From Setophaga petechia (taxonomy: Eukaryota; Chordata; Aves; Passeriformes; Parulidae): a stretch of DNA of 64,000 nucleotides. Location: contig JANCRA010000003.1 in the NCBI GenBank assembly GCA_024362935.1, positions 40,423,291-40,487,290 on the forward strand, read 5' to 3'. A program made the position numbers and the translations under genes. The notes beneath the pieces were generated by a model that was not told where the DNA came from, did not search any database, and worked only from the letters and a program-made list of their open reading frames with translations. Each line of letters begins with the position of its first letter. Within the stretch, counting starts at the first letter, position 1. Positions 38,401 to 50,237 of this stretch are shown piece by piece.

Positions 38401-38889
38401 TGGATACTCCTAAAATAGCTCATTTCTCCACGAGGAGCCCTGTGCAAATTGCTCTTGGTGCATTTGCAGCTACTCTGGGGTATTAAGATCCTGAAGCATG
38501 GGCAAAACAATATTAGAGAGCAGCACTGCTTCTCTAGTGGGAATTTCCATCAGAGGCCATTCCCTGGAACAGTGCCAGATGCAGATGAGCCATCATTGTA
38601 TCACTGCACTCACTGGTTTGTAAGCTCCCAAAATAACTTTTGTCACCTGACACAGAATACTTGCCTAGCTTCATTCATTTTTATTGACTTAGATTTTCAT
38701 TTGTTGAATTGCTGAACCCTTGAGACTGAAGATCACCTCAGATGATCGCAGAGCAGAATATTTTTATTTCTCTGTGACATACCCAGGGAGGAACATTTGT
38801 TTTCCACATTCTCCTCCAGACATCCAGCATTTCTTCACAGTCAGTAAAACAAACTTTTCCTGTGCTTTTAATCCAAGGATGTGGTACCT

Positions 38890-38917
38890 TCTCTCTTTTT
38901 TCTTTTCTTTTTCTTTG
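38890..38917. repeat. (TCTTTT)n polypyrimidine tract
   Basis: An interrupted run of TCTTTT/TTTTC units, about 28 bp long, lies between GGTACCTT and GTGAAAAAG. It is a simple low-complexity tract. Confidence 0.8.
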
Positions 38918-41900
38918 TGAAAAAGATGGGGTATATCCTAAAGGCTGAGAGAGTTCTGTAGAAATAAAAGCATCATTCCCTTAATCCGCTTGACTTATGC
39001 AGCATCCCTACTTGTTTCAACTTCTAGCTCCCAAACCTTCAAGACTCAGAAAAGGAAATTTGCTAACTGTAGTTCTGTTGCTAGTGGCTTGTGCTTTCCT
39101 TAGATCCTGTGCTAGGGAAAACCACCTAGAGAGGTAGCAGTTTGCCCTTCAAATAACTGAATAGCTATAGCTGACTCTTCAGATAGTGCTTTAACCAACA
39201 GAGAAATTCAACAGCAAAATGCTGTTCTTAGAAATCTAGTTATAAAGAGGAGATGGCAACAAAAAGAAAGGAGGCAGAGAATCTTATTATTTATCAAACT
39301 TACCATTAGTTATTTCTGTGCATGTGTCTCCTTTCCATTAGTAAAACATGCTACAAAGCAGTCAAAGCTCTCAAAAAGTTTTGTGAAATCTCTGATTTCA
39401 CTGGGTAACCTCCCAATGATGCAGGGGAATAGTCTCTGCTCTCTTGAAAACTTGGGAGTTGCCGTCTGTGGCTGAAATGAGCAACTGGAGTTCTGCTTTC
39501 CACCTTCCTGGATGAAGAGTTGAGGCAAGGCACTTTTCTTTCTTTTGCCATTTGGTCCATATTAAAATTCCCAACTGATACAGCCCTGGAAATGCTTTAT
39601 CTTGGCTTGTAAGACACAAAGTGCAAATCTGAAATGTATGGAAACACAGAGCCAAGGAAGTGGCACTAGTGAATACACCAGGATCTGTGTGGGAAAAACC
39701 CCAAGAACCTCTTTAATCTGATTCTAGGGTCCAGCTCTGGGTCTCTTCCTCTGTCTTTGTTGCTGCCGATAGTTTGTGGACCACAGTTTGAGAAGCTCTG
39801 CACCAGTGAGTACTCCTGGCCTGGTGCACTGGTGATACTGCCAACATTACTCACATTTAATTAGAGGGAGAGGAAGTAATGAAAATGAGAAATCCCTCAT
39901 TACTGGCATCATTTTACGTCCTTGCACTCCAGCAGCACAGGTTGTCTTGTAAGAACTATGCAAATGTTTATAATATATGGAAGACTGACTGCGCAGGACA
40001 GCTGGGAAGGGAACAGCTTGGTCTGAAAATGCACCATGGGGTACTGGATTGTGTTCAAGTGATCCTGGCCAAATTTGGCCAGAGGGTGAAGCTAGAGGGG
40101 TGTCTCTTCATTTCACTGTACCTTGTTGGGAGACCATCTGACATTATTAGCTTGAGAAGAGCTGTTGGCTGGAAGGTGGAGAATTTTGTTAGAGAAGCAG
40201 CTGATTTCATTGAAGTGGATTCCTTTTCCTTCATCTGCATCCTCCATCAGTCAGCTGAATGAAATTGATGGTTAAAACAGCCAGAAGCTCTACAGATTGT
40301 TAGTGGCTGAGGACAACAATCATTTTGTGGTTATACTTGGCTGCAGTCTTAAGTTAGTGGAAAAAGAATTACCAATAGAGCAGTAAGCTATTTTGAAAGC
40401 AGGTCCCCCATTTCATCATCATTATGTGCAGATGTTCTTCTCTGATGGGCAAGGGCTGCAGCCCATCCCATGGGGCTGAGCTCACCAGTTGCAGCTGCTG
40501 GGTGCCCTTCTGCCCACCTCAGTCACACCCCCACCAGCTGTGTGCTGCTCTGAGAAGAAACTTTGATTAGAAGTAAATCAGGCTGTGTGTTTTCAAATGT
40601 GTGAAAGTCACATTTGCTTCTGTGTAATTAAAACATGAGAAGTTTACCCTAGAATGTCATTTTCTCTAGCTGCCTCTGAGTTTCTGATTCCCCTTTCTTA
40701 CTTGCCCCTTCCAGAAACTGCTCAGTCTGATTGACATCTTTCTGAGGCTTCTCTGAGGATGTATTTTTTGAGGAGCATTGCCTTTAAAGAAAGGAGAGTC
40801 ATATGATGTGGGAATTACAGACTTTAAAAAATGGCATTTCCATGAGAAGCAGAACTATTGAAGGCTGATCTCAAGTGTGAGAGAGAGATGATTGTATTAC
40901 CTGATGTCTGATTTATACGGGCACCAATTAGAGCTTTTTCCACAGTGGCACCATTCATACTGTCCCTCTGCTGTGTGGGTCCTGATGTCTAATAGGGACC
41001 ATGGATCATGCTGGAGTCATATCTCCTGGTGAAGGCATTGCTAAGAGCTACATTTGCTATCTAAATGCATACCTTGTGAAAACTTTTAGGAAGTTAATGA
41101 CTTTAGAAGAATGCATATTTGTCAGATCAAGCCAACAGTGGGAAATGGGCTCATGAGTTATTCATGGGATACTCAGCCAACACAGTTCTTTTTCATAATC
41201 TTCTTTTCCTTAGGAAACCAGGTTCAGAAGGCTGTTAATAGAGGAAAAAAGTTACTTTAAAATTGACCATATAATAGATACCATTTTCAAATTGCTCACT
41301 GCTTCTGTGGCTCAAGACAAGAGCAGTTTCATAGCATTAGGTATGTTTGCTATCACATTGATAAGCAGTGAGTAGGCCCCACAGGATATGGCATGTTGCA
41401 GGAGTGGACAAACTGGCCTCTTTAAAGCAGTGAGGCAAAAGGCTGCAAACGTAATTCCCTCTTCTGGACAATGACAGCTACTAAATCTATTGCAGCCAAT
41501 ACTTTGACCTACACAGAGAAAGAAAAAAGGCAGATGAGATCATTTTTGTCATTATTCCTCTTCCTTCTTTTCTTGGCTTGAAGACTTTTGAAAACTAGCC
41601 AGTTCTTTCTTACACAGGATTTCTCATTGGTGGGGCTATGATCGAATAACTCCTGTAACATATGCTGTCCCCTCATAGTTCATTCTGCCTATGTGTTACA
41701 TCCCTTTCACCCCATTTGGGCCTTTATTTTAGAAGAAAGATCCCCATACTTTTTGGCCAGGGTATTATTTGCAATCTGTATCCACAGGGGATACAGGAGG
41801 ATGAAATACCAGTCTCATTTTGTCTCCAGACACTATTTTTAAATCATTATAGCTGTTATTACTACAGTGTGATTTATTTACTTAGAATGTAACTTTTGGC

Positions 41901-42831
41901 TAAGGTTGCAAATCTGTACAAGTTTGAATAATATACAGTATCTATATAAAATGTATAAAGACACTTGTTTCTGTTATTTTTAGTGTAATCTGAGCACTAC
42001 AGGGTCAGAAATGAAATGTGGTGTTGAGTGGAATGAATTCTGCATATTCATGAAGATTGGAGACAGTAAATTGTGTTCTTAGTACTGTCCTGTAATTGTT
42101 TCTCTGGGAAATGTTAAACCATCATGAGATGCAACAGAAGTAAATGAAATTGAAATTGCAGCCTGTAATTAGACTGTCATACTGAAACACATCTTAAGTC
42201 TGTCTTCAGTATTAAAACCTCTTCTCCATAAAACCCTTCCTGCCTGTGTCAAGTGTGAATGCCTGCAGAGCCTTATAATATGTTTCAGCTGAAGCTTGTT
42301 CTAAAGATGAACATTGAGTATTTGAAATAGTGGTTTGAATGAGGCACAAGGTTTGATATAAAATGACAAAGGACCAGAATGAGTTGGTCTTTTAAGTTTT
42401 TTTACACAGACCTTCAAAATTTTTGGATGTTTGTTTTTTTGGGTTTGTTGGTTGATTGGTTGGTTGTGGGATTTTTTTTCCCCTGCTTGCTTTTCCAGAT
42501 TGCTCACATAGCCCTTTTTACTCTTTCCTTGGCCATAGCAACTTTGTTTGTTCTCAGGTACTTTAAATAGAATGCAGCTGCAGCAGGTATTAATCTGTGT
42601 CATCTTAATGTTGGAATCTTTCTGATCTCTATGGTTTTGAGTGAGTCTCACACAATCACAAACAGACATACAGTTACATACTAGATAGCAGCCAGCAACT
42701 GCTGGGGCAGAATTAGATAGTGGCTCCAACTTATTTTAGACTTTCTCCTTTCTTCTTCAATTGCCAGGTGTTTTATCCTTGCTGTCTTATACAACATTTA
42801 GAAGGGAGAGCACAGAGAAAATGTTATATTC

Positions 42832-43321
42832 TCAGTAAATGCATTTATTCACTACTCTACGAGCACCAAGAATAAGTTCCTCTTTGTGCTGCTGCACTTG
42901 GAAAGGCTCAGTGGCTTCCTCCATAGTTCTGAGCTTCAGAAGTTCCAAAGAGATTTTTCTCCTGCTGTGCAGTGCTCTCCCATTAGTGGTACTTGCAATT
43001 TCCTGTCTTGTCACAGGTCCTGGTAAGTCACCTGTAGTAGTGGCAAGGTGCACATCTCCTTGGCAAGCACCATACCTGAGTGTCTTTGGGGTTGTTGAAC
43101 ATTTGGATTCTTCCCTAGGTCATCTTGCTATAGAGCATTTCTGTGACATTGCTGACATTCTCTATTCCCTCAGCACTCACCAGTGGCTGTTTTAAGGTGT
43201 ATACTGGGGCAGATGGACTTAATGGCTCTTCTGTAAAACATAAAACAGAGCTCCAGTTTGTTGTGAATTGCTGAAGCATTCCAATAATTTCTTGGTTTTC
43301 TTTCAGTAACAATTTTTTCAC
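42832..43321 (-). pseudogene. Unidentified coding-like relic, frameshifted
   Basis: Two adjacent minus-strand open frames look protein-like but sit in different frames. The first (43,321-43,115) contains KKLLLKENQEIIGMLQQFTT and EEPLSPSAPVYTLKQPLVSA and ends at a TAG. The second, open on its 5' side from about 43,125 and listed from a GTG at 43,053, runs to 42,832 and contains TTTGDLPGPVTRQEIASTTN and ELLKLRTMEEATEPFQVQQH. A single indel near 43,115-43,125 would account for the frame change. The composition (Glu/Lys/Gln-rich, few low-complexity runs) is unlike random AT-rich frames. I do not recognise the family. It could be a decayed retrocopy, a further part of the retroelement relic at 45.7-46.5 kb, or chance. 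Confidence 0.25.
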
Positions 43322-45479
43322 ATCCTCTTTTCCCCAGTAGAAGCCAGAACTTTAAATCTGGTTATTTGTGGCCAGTTTATTACATTGCTTTCGTCCTAAA
43401 GTCCCCCTACAAATTAAACTTCAGTTGTATGCTTTCCACCACATTGCTCCTGACAAGTTTGTAAATGTTTGTAAATAGACTGCCTTCATATTGGCCAGCT
43501 GAACATTTGTACTCTTGTTTTGTAAGTCACATTCATCCAAGGTTGTAGGACAAATTGGTTATTTATGTCTCAATAAATCTTTTCACTAATTCATCTGTAG
43601 CAGCCTGGGAAGGAGCTGAGGGTGACATATTCAATACCATTTTCTTGAACGAAATAACTGGAACTCTGGATATTAATTGAGTTCCACTGCCACTTGCAGT
43701 CTGTTATAAGTTCAAATCATTGAAGGCCAGAGTTTTAACACATCTACCATCTGCTTTGTACTTATTAATGCAGAATACTTGGTAGTTTTACAATGACTTT
43801 GTAAACTAAAATAAAGAAGACAGGAGTAGTCAATATGTCCTATACACATTTGCTGCCATTACCAAAAAAATACACTGAAGCATCTTTGGCATGAAAAAAC
43901 AGACATTATTTCATTGTTTATTCACGGGTCGTTTCAGGACCTCCTACCACAAGACATTTTCACTTTTGCAGTGAATTAGTACTTTCCTGGTGTTTGCAAA
44001 CCCCAGAGTGTATAGTAATAAAAGTCTGGTGTGAAAAAGGAGAGACCCTTAGAGCTTTATGGGTTCTCTTTCAATGCAAAGAAAACCAATTTGAGTGTGC
44101 ATGAGTCCATTAATCTCAACCATATGTATTATAAACAGTTAGAACTCGTTTTCAGGTTTTCATGGCTCCCTGTCCTTTGTCAGTGATGGGATTCAGTTTG
44201 TACCATGGAGAATGAGTTGCCTGTGTCTTTGGTGGCCCTGCCCTCCCCTCCCTGGCAGATGTGCTGAGGGATCTCCATGTGCCTCTTGGTTGGGGTGTTA
44301 GAGCCCCGTGTCACGGCTGGAGCGTGCAGCTCCACTGCTTCTCTTCAGTCAGGCTTTTCCTGGTGCTCCTTACTGGGGAAAGCTGAACCTAGAGGTAAAT
44401 GTGATCACAGTGGTTTTGGTAGCCAAACTGGGGAGTGACTTTAACATTTCCAGCAAAACTCTTTCCTCCCTTATCCGTGTCAGCACTGTTGCATTCTGGA
44501 AGGCTGTAATAACATGGCAGCAAACAATACGTGTTTCAGGGGGATCATAGGGCAGATAAAATTCCTGCTCCAGTGCCACAGGGAGATCTCAGATTCAACT
44601 CAGAGGCAAAGAAGCAGTGTAGTAGTGTAGTAAGTTAGGATCTATTTATATGAATAAGCATCACTGAAATGCTGTGTGTAATTTATGATTACTTCCATTT
44701 TTATTATTTGGGTAAATTTGCAGGACCTGAAACATTTTTACCATACTCTCTGTCTCCTTGATTATGCTCTTGTGTGTTAATTAACACTTATCCCTTCTCT
44801 TAATCCAATTTCCCTTTGTAAATATGTTTTAGGTAGATAATTCTTGGAGGAACATCGACTAACAGTCACTGAGAAAAACATCCTGTACCTAAGGAGAGCA
44901 TGTGTCTCTACTTACAGTATTGGTTAAATTTTAATCCTGAAAAAACACACACTGGACAGTCTCATGGTGTTTTCCACTGCTGACACTAAAGGGATGTTTC
45001 AGTACTCCAGTAAAGCCTTAGCTGAAATTCTTGCATTTTTTAAGTACTGAATTTCTTTCTGTCTTCATTTCTCAGCAAATACTCAGTAGGATTTCAAGAT
45101 TAAGGCTCTGGTCTTTCATAAAACACAGGTTGTGTTTTCCTTTGATTTCTTAGCTACTGGTACCTATCTCTTACATTCTACTTGCTCTACTCAGAAGTTA
45201 CTATTTTCAGGCTGGTAATTGGAAATATTTCAGTCTTTGTCATTGCAGTTGAAATTTCTCTCTCTAGAACAATATCCAACCTATTCAGTTCCTAGCTTAG
45301 TATTTTTAGCACAAGCTGCTGACAGTTACATGTTGGCTTCGCTGCCATGGCAGTGTGGATTTCCCTGTGCATGTATTGGGAGCGCTCCCTTTGCAGCCAA
45401 ATCCATTTTAGTAACTCCCTAATTCTGATGTGAAATTATGAAAACAGCAGAAGGCCCTTTATTATAGATCTCACCCCAC

Positions 45480-45833
45480 CTAGCTGGAGGAGTATATATG
45501 TCTGTCTGTATGTAGTACTTTGTTGTTCTCTGGATTTGGCACTTGTACCCTATTTTCCATGGGCTCCAAAACTGGCCAAGTAAGTAGTACAAAATTCTCT
45601 GGCACATTCTTCTTCAGCTGGTTGTACTTTTTCATGTCACTCTGTTTCTTTCTCAAAGAATTTGATTTTAACTCCATGAGACTTTTGCAACTTCTGCATG
45701 CATTGCCACTTTTATAATTTCCTACAGCATTTAGCTTTGATCCAAGCTTCATTTGTATTATGAAATTGTTTGTGACACTGCAAGCACACCATGACATTGC
45801 TCTGTTCATGGCATGCTTTTGTCCAGGAAACAT
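45480..45833 (-). other. 117-codon open frame downstream of the Gag relic, unassigned
   Basis: This minus-strand frame overlaps the 3' end of the Gag-like relic in another reading frame and continues 230 bp beyond it. It is Lys/Asn-rich (SLRKKQSDMKKYNQLKKNVP) and ends YSSS. Its position would fit the nucleocapsid-to-protease junction of a Ty3/Gypsy element, but no protease DTG/DSG motif or reverse-transcriptase motif is visible, so it may be a chance frame. Confidence 0.2.
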
Positions 45834-46476
45834 TCAAGTGATGATATTGCAGCTCCCTGGCATAGACATAAAATGAAAAGTTACTAAGCATAAGAAAGAA
45901 AATGCAGTTGAAAGCAGTAAGGGGTGTCATACTGTAAACCATTTGGTGCAGCATGTGCACTTGTCCTCATCACGTGGCTGAGCAGCTGCACAAATGCTCC
46001 ATATTTCTGGTGAGATCTGAGCCAGGCCTTCATGCTTCAGTCACATTTGATGCCATCAGTACCTGTTTTTGCAGTGCTTGCCTTTGCTTATTGTTTGTGA
46101 GTTAATCTTCTTTGTGCATCATCTTGTTTTGTCATAACTGGCAATGCTTTGCTAATTTTTCTATTTCAACAACGTGTTGAGCTTTTGGGATCTTTCCCCT
46201 TCTTTTACTATGGTTATAAAAGTGGAAAGGTTCTTTGGCCACACAGTGTCAGTGGGCTGGGAGCTGTGTAGGTCTCACATAGTCTTGGCACATGCTTTGC
46301 TCTGCTGGTATAACAGGAGCTGTTAGCTTGCACAGCAAGTTACAGGCTCAAGTTCCCAGTATGCCCAGTAAAACAGCCATCTTTTTCTCATCACAGACAT
46401 CATTAGCAGTTATGGACTGTTTCAGTTGCTCAATAGGGTTGTCAAGTCTTCCCCCTTGTTTACCAAACAGGTCCAT
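45712..46476 (-). mobile_element. Fossil Ty3/Gypsy-type LTR-retrotransposon Gag relic
   Basis: One minus-strand frame from 46,476 to 45,712 carries, in the right order, features of a Gypsy-class Gag. A capsid-like segment (SITANDVCDEKKMAVLLGIL) is followed by LLCKLTAPVIPAE, and then by EPFHFYNHSK and EIEKLAKHCQL. About 115 codons further on there is a zinc-knuckle-like CLQCHKQFHNTNEA, which is CX2CX4HX4 with the last Cys replaced by Ala. The first 114 codons hold only two in-frame stops (TGA at 46,350-46,348 is the first). More stops follow at 46,134-46,132 and beyond, so the copy is dead. No LTRs, protease, reverse transcriptase or integrase were recognised, and the edges are therefore the limits of the visible relic, not of the original insertion. 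The assignment rests on motif pattern recognised by eye and needs a profile search. Confidence 0.5.
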
Positions 46477-46785
46477 TTTCCCCAAGTATCAGTCCAGTTT
46501 AACTTGCATTCTGACTATGTGTCAGGTTTCTCGCAGATGCAGTGCTGCACACAATAGTTTTAGTTGGATTTTTGGTTTTGTCTCTGCATCTTCACCTGCT
46601 TTGTTATGTTTAGGCTCTTGCCCCTATTGCCAAATGCTTTACCTTTTCTTTCTAAGCAGTATTTGTAAAGTGGAGAAGCTGCAGGGGCACAGCTGGTTTC
46701 CCTACAGCTGTGCGGTGTTAACTAGCTCCAGACCTTTAATCCTCAGCTACCCATGGACTCTACTGCAAAGTTTATGTGGCTTCAG

Positions 46786-46938
46786 CTGCCGAAGACAAGG
46801 CCGGCAGTGCCGGAGGGCTCAGATGGAGCTGCAGAGCACACGGAGCTGTCCAGCCTGGAGCTCCTGAACCCCGGTGCTGTGCCGTTCCTCCTGCAGGAGG
46901 AGGCGGGCAGCAGGGATGCCCATGTCAGCATCGCTTAA
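46786..46938 (+). other. GC-rich exon-like open frame ending in a stop
   Basis: After an acceptor-like TTTATGTGGCTTCAG (ending 46,785) a 50-codon frame begins LPKTRPAVPEGSDGAAEHTE and ends EEAGSRDAHVSIA at a TAA (46,936-46,938). Third positions are strongly G/C-biased and several CpGs are retained, unlike the surrounding intron. The frame is in phase 0 with the acceptor and also with the tetraspanin donor at 35,496. It could be an alternative terminal exon of the tetraspanin transcript, an exon of a nested gene, or a chance GC-rich patch. I do not recognise the peptide. It lies just upstream, in element orientation, of the Gag relic and could also be related to that insertion. Confidence 0.3.
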
Positions 46939-49900
46939 GGGAGGGTTTCAGTGTTGTGGCTTTCAGGCTGGGGACACGTCCTTGTGCCAGTCCATAGCTG
47001 TACCTCTACCTCTGCACAGGAATGGGGAGAAGGAGAGGGAGCAGAGCCTCTCTGTGGGGTTGCAGTTATAGGATCAAGCACAGCCTTTCTTGGTGCTGCT
47101 GTTACCAATGGTGTTTGCAGGTGAGGGTTTGGTGGGAATGGTGAGGAGAGCACTGGTATGTGCCAGCATTGTGGAATGAGGCTCTTCTCCAGTACATGAA
47201 GAGGTAGGTTTCATCAGGATAAGCTGAGCTTCATAAAAAGGGACAGTAAGAAGATTTTACAAGTTTATCAAAGTCCTGGACGCTTTTTCCGTGTCCTGGA
47301 GATCTCCAGAGCCTTCCAAAAGATTTGAAGGAGCTTTGTTGTGACAATTCAATGCTGTTGCTGATTTTGTCCTGACCTGGACAACCAGATGCTTAAAAGA
47401 AACCCACGAAGAGCTACAGGAAACAACAACTGGATGTTCTGAGACATACATACTTGTACCTCAGACATGCTCTTGTTTTGTGTGAAATGTAGAATCACTT
47501 GTTTTATCCAAACCATTTCATCACTACGTGCATGTGTGTGTGCTGTGTATGAGAGAGTTAGATAACTGAGTTTTTGTGAGTGGGTGTTCAGTTTTGGCTA
47601 ACAAGATGCTGTTTCCCTTAGATTTTGGAATAACAAGTGACAGCAGTGGAACTTAGAGATCCCTCAGGTTTGGAAGTTGTAATGATTACACCAAAATAGT
47701 AGGTGCATATATTGGGACAGGTGTATTTTGTTCTAGGGGGGAAAATACACATTAGCTTATATCAATTTTTAGGGATATTAAGAGAAGATTGTATAAATTT
47801 TTCATTAAATACATAGTACAAGTTAAGAGATGAGAGGCACTGTGTGTATATATAAGAGGGGTATAATATAAGTAATTACTTTACCAAGATCCACAGATAA
47901 TGGAATAGGAAGTCTCAGTAGACTTTTTGGTAGGTTACATTTTAGGGAAGGAATTCACAAACCAGGCTATTTACTTACTGTTACCTCTTTGAAACTCTTT
48001 TTGATAAAATAGATTATCACTAACATTACTGGGGAAGTCTCAAAAGATTTAAAACAAGCAATTTCCCTTTCTATCCAAATAAAAACAATACCTGAGGCAT
48101 GAAAAGAAATGCTTTTGTTCTCAGAAAACCACTTGAGCAATATCAACAAAGAAAATCCTTGTTTCTATATAGCTGCTCTAAGATCAGTACAGTGAGCTCA
48201 GTGTAGGCCTCTACAAAGCCACCATCACCATGTTTGTGCTGCAGGACCCAGTGCTCATCTCCCTCACTGGAGAGTCATTTGGCTCGTGTCAGACAGCTTA
48301 ACTGCAGGTCATTAACTGTACAATTCTGTTGTCTAATACAGACACTGCTTTTAAAACTTTGGAGGAGATTAAATAAAAACCAGTAAAATCTTAGACTGGC
48401 TTTGTTTGCAGGGTCTTCTTAATTTACTTTTCTGCTTAAAATTAAATGCATTATTTAAAAATAATTCTTATATATAAATTGGGAAAAGATTCAGGAGAGC
48501 AGAACTTTTAGTCTTTTGGAAAACAATATCTCCTTCCAGAAGCAATTACCTAACAGCAGCCATTCCAGGCTATTAGGTGGTTAATAGCTGTGCCAGAAGA
48601 GAAAAAAATTGTCAGATGTTACAGCTGGAAGTGAAGGCATTCCAGAAGGGTTGTGCTTTGGGTCTGTGTTATTTAGAGTGTACAGTTATATACGTACAGT
48701 AGGAGGAAGGAAAAAATAGAATGTTTGAAGAACCTGTGTGTTTCTTTAACTTCTTCAAGCTGTTGTCACTTTTTGGTCATTAATTACTTCATAATTTCTA
48801 TGACTGGGGATGACTGAGTCATCCACTCTGGGGAGATTTTATGATAGTGACAATTTTGAGACTTGTGTCTTCAAAAGGACTAATAAGACTTAAATATCCG
48901 TGTCCTGTTGAATTTCTATTACAGCTGAATGTGGTTTGAGTCCTTTGAAGTTTTATTTCAAGGCTCTCTCCTTCTGCCTGCAGAAGACAGGAGAAGCTTT
49001 GCCCTTGAACAAGGCAACTGTGACATGAATTTGAGAAAGTGGGTCCTCACCTCTCTTGTTTCAGACTGATGTGATTCTCTTAGCAAATGTCAAGCCTCAG
49101 CAGAAGTGTTAACCAGGCTTGGCTTGTCTGTGGTGTCATATAATCCAGGATTTATGTGAAAGGCAGAAGGCTGAAGCAGTTTCAGTGGTCCTGGATGCTC
49201 TGCTTCTAATTGTCTGCTTAAATCCCTTTTTTCAAGTGAGAAAAGTCCTGAGAATGGCACAGCAAGACTGAGTTTTCTTGTAACACTGTGATAACCTTTT
49301 GTCAGATTGCATTTAATTTTCACCTCCTACCTCTGTGCCTACTGCTGCATCTCATACTGGGTTTGTTTTTATGAAAACTACAAAATAGGCTTTGCTTAAA
49401 AACCAGCTATAGAGGGCTTGGACTTGTGTCCTGAATAATTTTAGGGACTTTTGTAATCTGAGAAGAATATATCTGCAATCTTACAAATTACCTACAAAGA
49501 AAAACTGCTCCTGCCTTGTTTCTGTGGTGCTGCTGGGCTAGCGGGCATCCTCTTATCCCTCCACAAATCTCTGCTTTGGAACTTGCCCTTTCTGACCTCT
49601 GTTTTTGCTCTTTTTCCTCTCTTGGAGATTTACTCTGTCTCTGCAGGCACACACTGGTGGGTTTGTTCTTTAGATGAATATTGCATGAATATTGTTGTGT
49701 AGACAATGTTGACCGGGATATTCTGGTATTATTTTTTCTTACTTCATTCATATAGACTGCACTTTCCTGAGTTCTGAGAAGAAGCACCTTGGATCATTGG
49801 AACTGGAGGACCTGTGTCTCCCTAACAAGATTTTGTCACCAAGGAAATATTAATGAGCTGTCTCTTAAGTTGTCTGCTCTGCCCTGGTTATTTGTCCCTA

Positions 49901-50191
49901 ATTGTTACATGCTCTCTTCTGGAGAGCTGAAACTTGCTGTCTCCTTCTTTTGAAAATACTATTAATTGAGCAGGAAGTTTTATTACTAGCTTGAACTTTG
50001 TAGTTGCCCTTGATACTCCAGAAGGTTTGTGCAGTGATCTAGATAGTGTTTATACATGGCAGTCTTTTTAATTACCTTTGATCCTAAGTTCTTAACTGTT
50101 CCTTTTAACCTACTACCTGTAAGCCTGACAGAAGGATCATGCAACTGGGAGAGTTTAATTCTGCTATCAGGCAGAGCTGAATAAGCTATTA

Positions 50192-50237
50192 AAAATGTTT
50201 ACTCATGAGTTAGTTATAAATCATGAGTAAACATTTT
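50192..50237. repeat. Perfect 17-bp inverted repeat (hairpin, 12-nt loop)
   Basis: AAAATGTTTACTCATGA at 50,192-50,208 and its exact reverse complement at 50,221-50,237 flank the 12-nt spacer GTTAGTTATAAA. Each arm contains TGTTTAC/GTAAACA, the forkhead-factor core, so the two sites face each other. Confidence 0.95.

Noticed and set aside
39879..40262. 127-codon plus-strand open frame
   Set aside because: No recognisable family, AT-rich third positions and no splice context, so treated as a chance frame in the intron.
46292..46867. 191-codon plus-strand open frame
   Set aside because: Its Ser/Cys/Leu-rich product is the antisense of the Gag-like minus-strand frame, and its last part overlaps the GC-rich exon-like frame in another phase.
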